Source: Pyrenopolyporus hunteri (Eukaryota; Ascomycota; Sordariomycetes; Xylariales; Hypoxylaceae). From it: 64,000 nucleotides of DNA. Shown here piece by piece: positions 23,168 through 35,551 of the stretch. Position 1 is the stretch's first letter; the number at the start of each line of letters is the position of its first letter. The notes beneath the pieces are model-generated. The model worked only from the letters and a program-made list of their open reading frames with translations, was not told where the DNA came from and ran no database searches. Location: NCBI GenBank assembly GCA_902806595.1, contig CADCXC010000009.1, positions 1,116,001 to 1,180,000 of the forward strand, in the 5' to 3' direction. A program made the position numbers and the translations under genes.

Positions 23168-23213
23168 GTAAGTTATGTACCTACCTACCTACCTACGTAG
23201 GTACCTAAGTATG
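23168..23213. repeat. CCTA/TAGG repeat cluster with 14-bp palindrome
   Basis: Several CCTA steps run into TACCTACGTAGGTA (23190-23203), a perfect palindrome. The cluster lies in the divergent promoter region between the Boi-like and SP-RING genes. Confidence 0.8.
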
Positions 23214-24210
23214 TAAACACAGAGATGTGTAATACCGTTTTACCTCCGGGACAGACATGCAGGTCGGGGGCCCCATTTCAAGATTGCCAAGGGCCGGTGC
23301 TGTAACCCAGTTTGGTGTTGACCTTTTAAAAGCTAGCCTAAGCACCTTATCTTCTCCGAGTTAGTTTATGTGTCTATTGCGCCGACGCGATGAAGTTAAT
23401 CTCTTTAAACCATAGAAGGGGTATTACAAATACATAAGTCTATAGGCGTTGTGGAAGGAATGTTGATTATACGGTCAACTTAGAGAATGAACTCTAAGTA
23501 CCTCCTTAGGTAAACATTATAAGTTATGAAAGTAATTTACAATCCTGAAAAGGGGTGGCTTATAACAAATAACGAACTTATAATCACACCCAAGAATATG
23601 AATATAATAATATGCAGGAACAAATTACACAATGCATTAAAACAACCCGAAAAAACCACGGTGTGATCTGTGTATGGCTTTGTTGCTAGCTTGAAGCGCA
23701 TGATATGCTTAAGCTTGTGCAAATTGCCCCTTGTTGAGCGGAAGTTTGGCCGCAATGGCAGACTTTCGTCACGCCACTAGTACCGCATTTATAAGGAATC
23801 GAATAGGTTTGGACGTATACCTAGGTACCTACCTAGGGCCTTAGATAGGTAACTAGGTACATTTGCTCTGATATATGTACCTGGATAAGTTACATAATTC
23901 AATCATAAAGCAACGGCGCGATACAACTACCTGTACTTTATCACTACGTGGTACCTATTTTTTTCAGATTGGAGTTTTCGGGTAACGGCCTGACATACCT
24001 TCAATGGACTGAGGCTCAACACAAGGGACACTAAACAAACAAGCAGTCAACGGGGCCAACCACATGCAAAAGACCTGATCTCTATATGGAGCAAGAGGTA
24101 CTTGGGCGATTTCGCTCTCCCCTCTCTGTTTTCTCCTAATGGGCGTGCCAATAGTACGTACAAACGAAGAAGCGGGGATACGGCATAGTACCTATATACA
24201 GATACCTATG

Positions 24211-24228
24211 TACCTAGGTACCTAGGTA
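24211..24228. repeat. 18-bp perfect palindrome (TACCTAGGT and its complement)
   Basis: The sequence TACCTAGGTACCTAGGTA is its own reverse complement. It belongs to the same dispersed motif family as 5853-5878 and 55132-55149. Confidence 0.85.
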
Positions 24229-25045
24229 TACATAATTCAAGTTAGGTCGGTAGGTATTTTGTGTGAGTGGGGGGAAACTTAGGAATTCATAGGGGGGCAT
24301 GCTGTGTATATAGGTGCTTGCGCGTAATCATATCTGCGCACATGTGCTGTTGGGTACTTTGAATATAGGATATTAGGCACTTACATATATCTACCAAGCG
24401 GTCGTAGGCACATGTACCTACGTAGTGCTTTAGGAAGTGGATGTACAACACCTGGGTATCTCCAAAGACCCCAAGGCTTGGTTTCATTTGAGTCTTTTAA
24501 AAGCCGTATGTACCTATTCATGTACTTCGTACCTGCTATACATCAAAGTCGTATGTATACCGATCCGTCTCGGGCTGAACCCGGCTGGCATCCCTGCAGG
24601 GTAAACCCGCCAGTTAGGCTGTCTGCAGCCGCCTGCGACCGCCGTAAACTTGGATTTCCACGTCCGTCCATTTCCATCCACCGCCGAGCGCGACTATCAC
24701 GGCCTGAACCCTGAACCACTACCAACACAACTGCACACACGCCGTCTTCTACCAAATGCACATTTGCGTTACCGCACTTGCCGCGCAGCAGCCCACTCCC
24801 TATTATATCTATATATGGTGCGCCCGTCCTGCTGAGCGGACTACCTTGTACTTTCCTACTTTTCCCTTGTAGTGTTATAGAAAACTCGTCCACAGTTAAT
24901 CTCTATTAACATGTTGACCCCTAATCATAGGACTCCGTGCTTCGACGCCTACGAGACCGAGGGGGGCGCAAAGGCCAAGTCGTAAAGGGAGCCGTAAAGA
25001 AAGCCGTAAACAGGCCCGTACAAGGTACTCATTAACTCATGGCTA

Positions 25046-28000
25046 ATGGCGCCAACCGGAGGACATCGCTCGGGTACGGGTACGGGCACAGGGTCGGGCA
25101 CGGCGAACGGAACGGCGAACGGGGAGTCGAACGTAAATGGGAACGCGTCGTCGGACAGGCAGGTTGCGGCCTCTAATTCTACCTTGAATGCTTGGGTAGG
25201 AGGCCGACAGCCATCATGGCTAGCCAACGGAAAGCCCGTGAAGCCTTCTCCTCGTCCTGCGCAGCCAGCTCGTAGGCAACCTAATACCACTGAGTCTGCA
25301 CGCCCCGTCGTCGCGACGACCCAGCCGGCCTCAGTCCAAGTCTCAACCCCAGCAACGACTCCGGCCCCGCCCCAACCGCTTCAGCTGCCTCGACAACCTC
25401 GTCGCCTATCATCGACGCAGGCCCTTGCACCAGCCCAAATACAACAAATATCGTAAGTGACTTACTCTGCTGCCTGTTAGCCCAGGTCTCGCATTTTTCG
25501 TCGCGTTTCCTATCGCGTTCACCCCGCATTCTCCCACCGCCGTTCTCCAAACGCCACCCGATCCCTTCCTGCTCTCATTCCTCTTTTCTTTTTCCTTTCC
25601 GCAAGGAAATAGCCTTATATTTACTAATCACTGCATTGCGTGATCTTTTAGGACTTCTACTACACGCCCTGTACTTCCGTCACCTGCCCCAAGCGACGAA
25701 CCCAGCCCCGGGGCCACGAACCCCCAGCCCGCGCCTGCCATGGCTGAATCACGGTTTGCCATCGGTGCGCTCTCGGATGACGGTCGTGAACCAGCTCAAG
25801 GCCTGGCATCTGTCGGCCCCTCGAGCTTTGGATCTCGACAGGACGGAGGAGTTTTGGCCTTTCAGGCATCTCCCCTCGTAGCGTCTGCGCCATCTCTCAG
25901 TGGGGCAACTTCGATAGTTCCTAGCCTTGAGATGGAAATCGACGACCCGCCATCACCTGCCTCTTCGGAGCAACTACAAAATCCCGCCGACACGCGTCCT
26001 ACTAAAAGACGCCGCCTTGGGTATGTATCATGTCCCGCCGATCCACCAATAATGAAAATGACTCGGGGCTGTGGTCAAGATGGATAATTAACACTATCTC
26101 ACTTTAGGGAACCTGCAACTCAATTTCTCGAGACTTATGGAGCTGCTCCTCGTCTAAAACTTCGATTAGATAGTCTCAGTGGACTAGACTCCCTACTCCC
26201 ACAAGTCGAGCGGCCTCGGTACCAACTTGTGCTCGAAGCCTGTGAAGGGGGTGATCTATTCTTTGTTGTATTCCATCAGATTTTTTGTATTTGGACCGTT
26301 CGCAAGTCTACGGCTCATGAATTATGCGTGAATGAACAGCATGGCTCATTACCCCCAGACCCGCGAGACGTTGCAGGCTTGGATGAGGCTTTCAGGACCA
26401 TGGAGGTCATTCTTAAGAGTAACTCTGGACTTCGAACGCAACATCTCGAATACCTCGCTGATTTTCCTATCCCTATACACCAGGCGGTGAATCAGAACGT
26501 CTTCCGCAGCCACTTGAGACAGGTGATGGGGTTTCTTCTGTGCGTCCGTGATAGGTGGGCCACGGTACATGGTGCACATCGAGAGAAGCGTTATCCCTTT
26601 CTTGTGGGCGAACTCTTGGACAATTTCCTAATCTTTTCGCCGATTCTACAGGCAATAATGTTCCGAGCATCGAGGAGAGATCTAGGCATCGCAGATGGAC
26701 CCCATTCAGCAGAGCTAGAAGCATTATTTAAGGAGGATCAGCAGTTCCACCAGAACGCTCCGGATGTTTTCTCCAAAAACCCTCCCCCTCCGAAGTACGA
26801 GCAACATAACAAAAACATCATCGCTCGCTACGAGAACCTCATTGCAAAGATCATGGCCCAGCCAAGCTACCAAGGGAGTCAGCAGCCTCCCATTTTTCAA
26901 CAATCAGCCATACAGCAGCAAGTCATGCAGCAGCAAGCCATACAACAACAAGCCATGCAGCAGCGAGCTCAGCAAGCTATTCAGCAGCAAGCTCAGCAAG
27001 CTATTCAGCAGCGAGCTCAGCAAGCCATGCAACAGCGAGCTCAGCATGCTGTTCAGCAGCAAGCTATAGAGCGGCAACCCATGCAGCTGCAAGCGATCCA
27101 GCAGCAAGCGATCCAGCAGCAAGCGATCCAGCAGCAAGCGATCCAGCAGCAAGCGATCCAGCAGCAAGCGATCCAGCAGCAAGCGATCCAGCAGCAAGCG
27201 ATCCAGCGGCAAGCGGTCCAGCAGCCAGCGATCCAGCAGCAAGCGATCCAGCGGCAAGCGGTCCAGCAGCCAGCCATTCAACAACCAACCATCCAGCAGG
27301 CAGACGTCCAGCAACCGGCCGTCCCGCAACTACCGTCCTACCACGTTGGAGATCCTCGGACCAATTTGCAGATGGACTCCGAGTGGCATCAGGCAAATTC
27401 CCGGGCTTATCTAATGTCTTTACAGATGAACCCCCGAGCTGGTCAGGCGGCGGCGAACCATCAGACACAGCAATGTCCGTCCCAGGCTTCTGGATTTCAA
27501 CATCATACGGCGCCAGCACAGAACCTCGTCCCTAGAGGGATGTCTGCGAACCAATTCATGAATTACCAGAACTCCACGCAGAACCCAGCACCGCATCAGA
27601 CCCCCCACCCCACCATTCAGGCACATTATCATCATAGGGGAGCTTTCTATCCCGGTTACGGTCAGCGCGACACGCCCGTACTTTCGGCGCCTCCGCCGTC
27701 TACGACATTCTCCCAACCACCGAATAGCAGTGTCCAGGCGAATCCAAGTCTCCGGGCAAACCCTAGTCTCCAGGGAGGACCTTCGTTCACGCAGCATACA
27801 CAATACAATCACGTGCCACAGCAGGTAGCGGGAAGGGTCCCCTCACAGGTTCCGACTCCCAATCCGATGAGCCAATATGGCCGGCCTCCGAACCTATCAA
27901 TCCTTGGAGGCCGAAATTCAAATAACGGTGCGCCGGGTCCCAATATCGGCCAACCCAACGTCCAATTTGGTCCGCAGCAAGCGCGCCTCGTGAGCCAGGC

Positions 28001-29321
28001 CCAGAACCAAGTCCAGAACCAAACCCAGAACCCAGCCCACAACCAAGCCCAGAACCAAGCCCAAAGGCCCGCCTACCCTCAGTCCACCCCAAATAACCCC
28101 GGCCGACTCATCCCCGAACCAGGTATGCGCATTCACCCGAAGGACTATCCATCCTCCCCTTACGACAAGAGATCAGTTGAGAGTTCCCTCCACCAATCCC
28201 ACGTAAGGAGTCCAAAGCGAATTCCCCGACAGCTGGGTGAGGCAGGATTGCAGAAACACTATCAGGCTATCAAAAGCTTTGCTCTGACCCCGGTCAAAAT
28301 CATACCCAATCCTTACATATACAAGCTCAAGTTCGATATCGAAGACTCAGTTTTCGGGAAGTTGGTTAGGTATGAAATGAAACCAGGCGAGTTATTGCCT
28401 GTAAGGTCCTTCTCTAGCGGATCTCTACGTGTTCGCGTACGGTGTTGTCTGATGAGGTCAGACACTCCTGCCGAGAAGGAGTGGGTCACCGCTCAAACCG
28501 CCTGGCCGCAACACATTTGCATGGAGCTAAACGGCCGAGCACTGGCCGTTATGCGAAAAGCACACCATTCCAAGGACCTTCCTGCTGAAGCCTTATTCGT
28601 TAAGTCTGGTATTAACGAGCTCGACGTCGTTGTCCCCTATGGGCAGGGGATGACCCCAAGTCAAATCCCCTGGATCGCAGTTGAAATTGTGGAAACTCTC
28701 AGCCATAATGATGTGCTTCAGATGGTCCATACGCTCGGAAGCCTCCCGGCTAGTACGACGCGAGAGAAAATCAAGAATCGCCTTGCCGGGTCGTCAACCC
28801 AGGGCATATATGATGACGAGCTTAGTATGGCCGATTATCTGTCTATTGACCTCACTGACCCTTTTTCTTCGTCTATGTTCAAAATCCCCGTCCGGGGAAA
28901 AGCCTGTGTTCACCTCGAGTGTTTCGATCTCGAAACATGGCTTAACACTCGCCCCGGGAAGAAGTCATGTAGCAAGTGCAACGGTCGAGGCTGCGAACAT
29001 TGTCCCAGCGAACCCTCTTTCGTGGACAACTGGAAGTGCCCATTATGCGACAGCGATGCGCGTCCTTACAGCCTTGTCATTGATGGGTTTCTCGTTGAAG
29101 TACGCTCGCAGTTAGAGGCGCAGAACCGCCTACGCACGAAGTCGATCCTTGCTTACTCAGACGGAACGTGGAAAGCTAACACGGAACCGGTGGACGATGA
29201 TGACGAATTCGATAGCGACGACGACACTCGCCCCCGAACAGGAAAGGCGCCATCTGGGTCAGCAGCCGCTCCCATACGGCACACGAGCCAAACCGAAATC
29301 GTTGAGATTGACGATGATTAA
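25046..29321 (+). CDS. SP-RING (MIZ/PIAS-type) zinc finger protein, candidate SUMO E3 ligase
   Basis: Three exons, 25046-25452, 25652-26020 and 26108-29321, encode 1329 aa; the introns are 199 and 87 bp and all junctions keep frame. The N-terminus is disordered (Gly/Thr/Asn, then Pro/Gln-rich) and carries a basic TKRRRLG motif. Residues about 265-470 look folded and helical (DLFFVVFHQIFCIWTVRKS and on). A glutamine-rich zone follows, with 7 perfect AIQQQ repeats and variants (about 587-646). The SP-RING lies at about 1185-1245: Cys1192, His1194 and Cys1197 in CVHLECFDLETWL, and Cys1236 and Cys1239 in WKCPLCD. The protein ends with an acidic TEIVEIDDD, which fits a SUMO-interacting motif. SP-RING proteins transfer SUMO from Ubc9 to nuclear substrates. 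There is no clear N-terminal SAP domain, so it is not a plain Siz1 orthologue. Its ligase activity is inferred. Confidence 0.85.
27091..27270 (+). repeat. In-frame 15-bp coding repeat (AIQQQ)
   Basis: The unit AAGCGATCCAGCAGC occurs seven times without change at 27091-27195, then continues as diverged copies to about 27270 inside the SP-RING gene. Near-identity at the DNA level, including third positions, points to recent expansion. Upstream (26910-27070) older, more degenerate CAGCAA-rich copies are seen. Confidence 0.92.
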
Positions 29322-31631
29322 AGAGATAGCGATTGCCAGTTACGGACTTAGGTGGGCAATACTAGCAGCCCCACGAGTCTACGATATAGGCGAGCGTCTA
29401 TAAAACGATTGCATTCTCGGTCGTTTATATTTCCTTTTTTTTTCCTTTTGTTTTCTATCTCTTATCGCCAAGGGTATTCAGGAGTTCAGTACAGCAATCG
29501 TTCACCAGGATTGATACCCCATCTGCATGCGTTGTTTTCGACACGGAGTTTTCAATGGATGCCATTATAAAATTGTCTTTTCTCCCATTCCCGGTCCGGC
29601 CATAACGTCTAGAACGTCGGGCGCTGGAACGGAAGATACAGCCTCAGGGAGGAAGTTTGGTCCGGGACATCGGACACTGGTTTGAGACGGAGAGGCATTG
29701 CAGGATGAGAGAGCAGGAAAGACAAAATGCGTCGGTCTATGTTCGCGCTACAGAGTACATCTGTGAGGCATTCGCAATGATTTTACGCTACGTCACGAGA
29801 ATTGCAAAGGTGCCTCATCCGGAGAGATAGCGGAGGAGTTGGTGTTGCCCATAGGCGGTCACGGCATTCTACTCGTTTTGACGCAATGTGTTCTGAGTGG
29901 CAAAAATCCGCCTACCTATGGGCTGTTTGTTTCTAAACGGCGTTTTCGAGACTCGGCATGGAAAGGAACGGGTGGTACCTATGATAACGACCGTCGTTTG
30001 TATTTGCACATACACATGGAGCTGTTTGTACTTCCTCCTTGCTTTTGCCCGCACTTCTTGTTTTGGTCGTTCTCTTCTTTTTGTGGAATATGTTGGGCCC
30101 TCCGCATATATCCCCCCCAAAGGTTTGTACCTACATGTTCTCTCGACCTTATTAGGTTGTAGATGATGTTTTTAATGTTTTCGGAGCAGAGATGAAAGAC
30201 GCAGATAGCACATGCATCCCCTAGGGGTTGCATAGTGCATCACAGCGCAGCATAGCATAGCAAGTCACAAAAAAATAGCAGCAAAAACAAAGCATGTTTA
30301 CTCTGATAATCTGCATGGTCCCTCGTCTTCTACGTAGAAGTGAAGTCGGGATACAGATACCTAAGGGGATATGAAATTTCTCCCTACCATACGCGAGTCG
30401 TATTACATCTAGTCCCAACTACCCAACCTACCACCTTGCCCACCACCCTATTGGCCGAGTCATTTATGTAGACACGGCTATGTACGTACTAACTACCGTT
30501 TCGACGTGCTTTTCCTATATACGCACCACTAAGGGCCCGTTTTCCTCGTATTGCGAAGATACCTACTAGCCCATCAGACAACCTTTCTTTACCTATGGTG
30601 GATATCCACGACTAATTTAGCTTGGACTTAGGCTGCGCTGGGCTAGTAGGTTTATTTAGTTGGGTATCTTTCGGGACGCGACTTAGTACCTACCTAGGTA
30701 TGTATGTATTGCTTGCCTAGTCGCTAAGCCCGCGGAGGTCTAGCGGGTGTTTTGACGTTAGTTGGTAGATGGTGTCTAGACTTATTGGCTCACATGTGAT
30801 CCTCGGTACGGGTGTTGGAAGAATGTAGAGCGATTGGAGTGTAAGAGATGAGACTATGTAAGAATACGAAAAGCGGTCTGCTTGAGAGTACTAGCTAATA
30901 CGGGTGGGATATTCGATGTTCTACGTAGGAGGATGGGATCTTCTCGGGATAAAGAGCGTACAGATCTGCCCCGAATCATTGAATTGTGATAGATCTACGT
31001 ATAGGTAGTCAAGAGATGTTCGATATAAATAGGCACACACCCATTACTCCCCTAAGTACGCCGATCCGCCCTAATACGCTCTTCCAACAGGCCATCCAAT
31101 AGAAAAGACTATTCCGACGAAAAATCCTGTAAGGAACACCTGTACGCTAGAGAGGCGGCCGGAGATCTTACGTCTCCGCAACGAAACCATCTCCCAATAC
31201 TATTGGCCGACCACAGCTCCGAAATGTCCTTCGCACCACACGATATCCTCGTATAAAGCTAACATTTATTCAACCTGTAGAGCAAGTATGTCCAGTAACT
31301 AAGTTACTATAATAGCAAAGTAGTGGCAGTAGTAGTAGTAGTAGTAGCAGTGGCAGTAGTCCACTGGGCCAAGAATGAAAATTTACGCTTTGTATTCTTA
31401 ACCGAATTCTAGCTCCGCCAAAAAAAAAACCAAGATCCCGCTATGACGGTAGATGTTCTACACGAAAGGGGAGAGGGGAAGGAGAAACGATGTGGGTTAG
31501 GTGGTAAAAATAGCGAATGCTTTCCCGTTCTTTTCCTATATTCACCGCCAAAGCTACCTAGACTCCCAACTCTCGTGCGCCAAGAGAAATGCTCGCCTGT
31601 GCTTCATACCTGTCGACCTCGGTGGACTGCT
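29322..31631. other. Intergenic region between convergent genes
   Basis: It separates the 3' ends of the SP-RING gene (+) and KEX1 (-). A TAGGTA-type motif lies at 30687-30708 and an AGT microsatellite at 31328-31345. Reading frames near 29839-30166 overlap on both strands without motifs. No gene is supported. Confidence 0.6.
31328..31345 (+). repeat. (AGT)6 microsatellite
   Basis: Six uninterrupted AGT units are flanked on both sides by related AGTGGCAGT sequence in the convergent intergenic region. Confidence 0.85.
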
Positions 31632-33679
31632 CTAGCTCCTGGCCGATGACTGACCGTTCCCGTCGCCCGATTTCTGCGCGGCCCTCGCGCTGCTCTCTGA
31701 CTCATCAGAGTCCTCGTCCTCATCCTCAGATTCGCTCGCATCGCCTACGCTGTAGCGCTTTTCCTTTCCGGTTTCTTTGGGAGTGGCGACGTGAAGATCG
31801 TCCAGCGTATTTTCGTCAAAATCACCCGCCTCTAGGTCTCGGTTGTTCGTCCCCCTCCTACTCCGGAAGCTCTCGAGCCCAGTCCCTAGTGAGTGGTCGG
31901 ATAAGGCTGGTAAGCCGGAGTATCCGGCAGTCCGGCGACGGCCGCGCCAGATGAAATAACACCATATAATAGCACCGACGACTACAATAACTAGAACGAC
32001 CTCACCCGACCTCTGGTAAGCCGCCCATTTCGCGTCGCTGATTGCCTTATTCTTAGCTTCCTGATCCGACTTGGTGTTATTAGTAGCGCCGCCTACGGTA
32101 GTATCGGGTAGCTTCTCTCCATCGAGGAAGCTCTTGGAGGGCTCGCCACCAATACTACTGATGTCGACGCCGATGAACCGGTCGAGCATGTCGCGAGTCC
32201 GGCGGGGGTAGTCGAAAGGAACCATATGCGACGAGTTGTAGAAGAGGACGTAAGTTAAGTTACGAGCCTCTTGCCAGAAGCCAGCCGCCTCACCCTCGAA
32301 AGTCCAATCGCGGCGGGGCGCCCAATTTCCGGGGGACAATTCGAATCCCTTTCCACCATTCCACTGCATATTGCTCAGGAAAGATTCCGTTCCTAGATGA
32401 TTACATATCATGTCCTCCGCACCGGAGAAGAGAAGCACGTTCACCTCCTTCAACAGATCCGGTAGAAACTGGATGGACGGTATAGAAGATTTTGATCTGA
32501 GAGCACCCCCGACTTGACCGTTACACTCAGCCCACCCCGTAGCTTTATTGTCATTGATATGCAGTGCTTTGGTTACTTCTTTCTTTTGAAGATACGGCGT
32601 AACGAATTCCAAGTCCGGGGGCCAGTTCATGCCGCAGCTCGGGTATACATCCTTGAGTCGGACGTCGTACATGTTGATACATTCATTATTCTTCGTGGTT
32701 AGAGAGAGGATGTCCCTCAATACCCTTTCGCAGGATTCGTTGTCTACAGTGGTATAGCCGTCCGTTGCCATTTCCTTGCGACACTCGTCGTATTGGCTCT
32801 CGAGCTTGGCCGCCATACTGGAATCTTTCGTGACTATGTTCTTCTCATAAGCGAATGTGAGATACGCCTCGTACTGCTCAGGGGGTGAAATCCAGCCGTT
32901 TCCGATTAGCAGCCCTTTCAGATTCCATTTAACCTGGGCTTGGGGCTGCTTATTACGTTCGAGGATTGCCTTTGCGATGTAGGGGATATGCTGCCCAGCG
33001 AACGATTCACCGGCGATGTAAAGCTATATGGGTTTAGTCGGCACACTGCAATAGAAGGAACCCGGGGGTTTTCTTACGTCGTCGTGTTCATATTCAGGGA
33101 AAAGATGATACCATTTTTCAAGGAAAGTGACGAACTGGCTCGCCATCTCATCGAGATCGTGGACGTAGCTATTGGTGTCGACGTAACTGTATCCGGTCCC
33201 GACGGGATTGTCGACGAAAAGCAGATTCGCAAACTCGTTCCAGCTGCCGTTGTTATATACCAAGGTATCCTTATCCTTTACGCGATATGGGCCGATCTCC
33301 ATCAATGCGCCATCCTCGGAGCTGCAGCCGGGGCCCCCATTCAGCCAGATAACGGTGCGCTGTCGATTTGCGATGTGTCGGTTCTGAAAGTGCCAGAAGA
33401 AGATATTCCCGTTCGTTTCGGGCGTGATCTCGATGTGCCTATGCGCAAGTTACAGCGGGTCAGTAAGCCGGTCTGAATGATACACGGCTTGAAACGCTTG
33501 ATGGTCCTCGCTCACCCAGCATGCATCTTCGTCAAATCTCCCTCAGGAGCTCCCGGGAGCGAGTGGACATAGTAGTCACCGGCGGTCTTCTCGGCGCTGG
33601 CTACCGACATCCAGGAAGCCAAGCCGAGGAGGGCGCCGGCGGCGACACGCGCCGACCTCCAGAGCGAAGCTGGAGGCAT
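31632..33679 (-). CDS. KEX1: Pheromone-processing carboxypeptidase KEX1
   Basis: Three exons on the minus strand, 33679-33516, 33438-33078 and 33023-31632, give 638 aa, the usual KEX1 length; the introns are 77 and 54 bp. The order is a signal peptide (1-30), WLNGGPGCSSEDGAL (oxyanion-hole region of S10 peptidases), LYIAGESFAGQHIP with nucleophile Ser182, Asp379 (SGAEDMICNHLG) and His441 (SSHMVPFDYPRR). One membrane helix at about 515-534 (GEVVLVIVVVGAIIWCYFIW) is followed by an acidic cytosolic tail rich in Asp, Glu and Ser. In yeast, Kex1 sits in the late Golgi and removes C-terminal Lys/Arg left by Kex2, for example from the alpha-factor precursor. The catalytic triad and the topology are complete. 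The start at 33679 is the first ATG after an in-frame stop. Confidence 0.95.
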
Positions 33680-35551
33680 GTTTGCAGCCGCCGAAAAAGG
33701 GATCTCGGACTGTGATTATGGCTCTAGCATCCGTTTTCTACGTATCCATCCGATATCTAGGGGGGTTATTGGTTCTCCGTACGAACGGGAAATGGCACAG
33801 AAGTCAGCAAGCAAGTCGGTAGTTGAATTGAACGGCGATGGTTGAAATAATGGAATGGGATTTAAAGATGCAACTCTTGGGAATGTATGAAAAGTGAAGG
33901 TGGCCTCTGAACCCGTTAGTACGGGATGACTCCAGGTACAGGGACCAAGTACCTAGGTAGGTACCTACTGTAGCGGCTAATATGGGAAGGGCTGTACGAA
34001 TCGATGCGGCAGTGGCAATGGCAGTTGGCGGCCGAGACGCAGGGGCGGCAAAGGCACCTGGGGGCGCTTACGTTATTAGGTTCCCTCGCCCCTGACAGCC
34101 AATTACGTCTACAAGAATTACCAAGTACATAGTATTATGAGGGGGCAGCGTCAATTCTTAGCATTCCCTTTAGCTGCGTAATTCATATATTGCATATCCC
34201 CCCCCGATACAAGAGTAGAGTAGGTATTGTACGAGATATCTCGGTACCAAATCCGAGCATGCGGCTTCATTCCTAAATTTTCTCATATCCCGAGGTGGAC
34301 GGACCAAGGTAAGGAATATACCTATATTATTCAGGCCAAATAAGCCGGGGGGTGGGATCGCATGGACAGCCGCTCTCTTTCCCACCTATGTATGTCTTGC
34401 AAGCACCGTTATGCTGGTCCTGCAGCTTTCTTCCGCACCGGGCATCATCATCATGATGGCAACCCAATCGAAAATGATGACTCTCGTGTCTCACATCATA
34501 CATCCACTGCGGCGAATATGAGAGCAACGTCCGTTTATATTGCCCTGACCTTTCGTATTCCATCATTACCCATTATGAACGCTGTTTCGACTCTGCGATA
34601 TCCGAATTTTCCGTTGAACGAATTCCGTGGGGATTGAGTGACGGAGTGGCGTCCTTTGCAGTCAGTCCAAGGTGTCGAGGCACATGGCACTGGTAGCAAA
34701 ACGAAATGCTCCCCGGGACGTGATATGAAGTATGTCAGGCCTCGAATCTCACGCTTTGAAGTAGCAGGATCCCAACCCTTCGGTTACCCATATATTTCGA
34801 GCGCTATTCTCACCCCATCGAGCAACCGGAGTATAGCGTCGCCGCCTCGACGTTCGAACGGATTCCCAACCGTGTACTGGGCGGATAAGGGAGATATCGA
34901 TAATTGAAAGCTGACGTCGTATCCCTCCTCTTTACCATTACCACGCTTCCCTTTGTTCTACAGCTATGAGGTCGGGTATATTCCTATGTATGCCATACAG
35001 TCGCGAACCCCATCGAAATGCACACATGATTTGAAACCGGCTTATGCACCAACCTAACACATTTATCCACCCATAGAGAACCGCTCTGAGGCTTGCGCGG
35101 CAACTATTACACTCTTATGACGCCCTCCCATCGGAGGCTACTTGCTTCGTTTGCTTCAAGGGTGGGGGAGAGTAAGGAAAGCCACGGTATCCGATGCTAG
35201 TTGATGCCTATCATACCCGGGAAGACTGGCTAGTATGCCGATGAGCAAAGCCGATATGTCGAATATATCGAGCAAGGCCGGCGATCCCGACTTCACGCTC
35301 GGAATTCTTGATCATGGACCTCGGTACTCGCTCCGGGGACGTATACTATGGTAGTATCAGCATGCCTTGAACCAGACTGCAGACCTCAAGACAGCAGTAC
35401 CACCTGAGGTGTATCAGGACGTACTGTTAGTCCGTCGGTTTCAGTGGATCAAATAACCCTATTCCTCAACCTTTTTGCCCTTTGAGCACCATGGGTTTTC
35501 CATATGCTCGTCAATGAGTAGAGAATACCGTGGCGCCTCACGCTACTATCG
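33680..35551. other. Intergenic region, KEX1 promoter
   Basis: A TAGGTACC cluster with the palindrome GTAGGTACCTAC (33957-33968) lies about 280 bp upstream of the KEX1 start. Further right, only short unsupported frames occur. Confidence 0.55.

Larger units (their letters stand above)
21728..25045. other. Divergent intergenic region with many short palindromes
   Basis: This 3.3-kb region separates the Boi-like gene (-) from the SP-RING gene (+) and must hold both promoters. From 22616 to 24258 it carries at least seven TAGGTACC-type clusters, including 23168-23213, 23817-23871 and 24187-24230. An AT-rich patch with A/T runs lies near 22290-22330 and 23520-23660. No reading frame gives a recognisable protein. 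Confidence 0.6.

Noticed and set aside
26904..27519. Long minus-strand frames opposite the glutamine repeat
   Set aside because: They arise because the 15-bp repeat is open in several frames; the products are monotonous Leu/Asp/Arg or Ala/Gly/Ser repeats.
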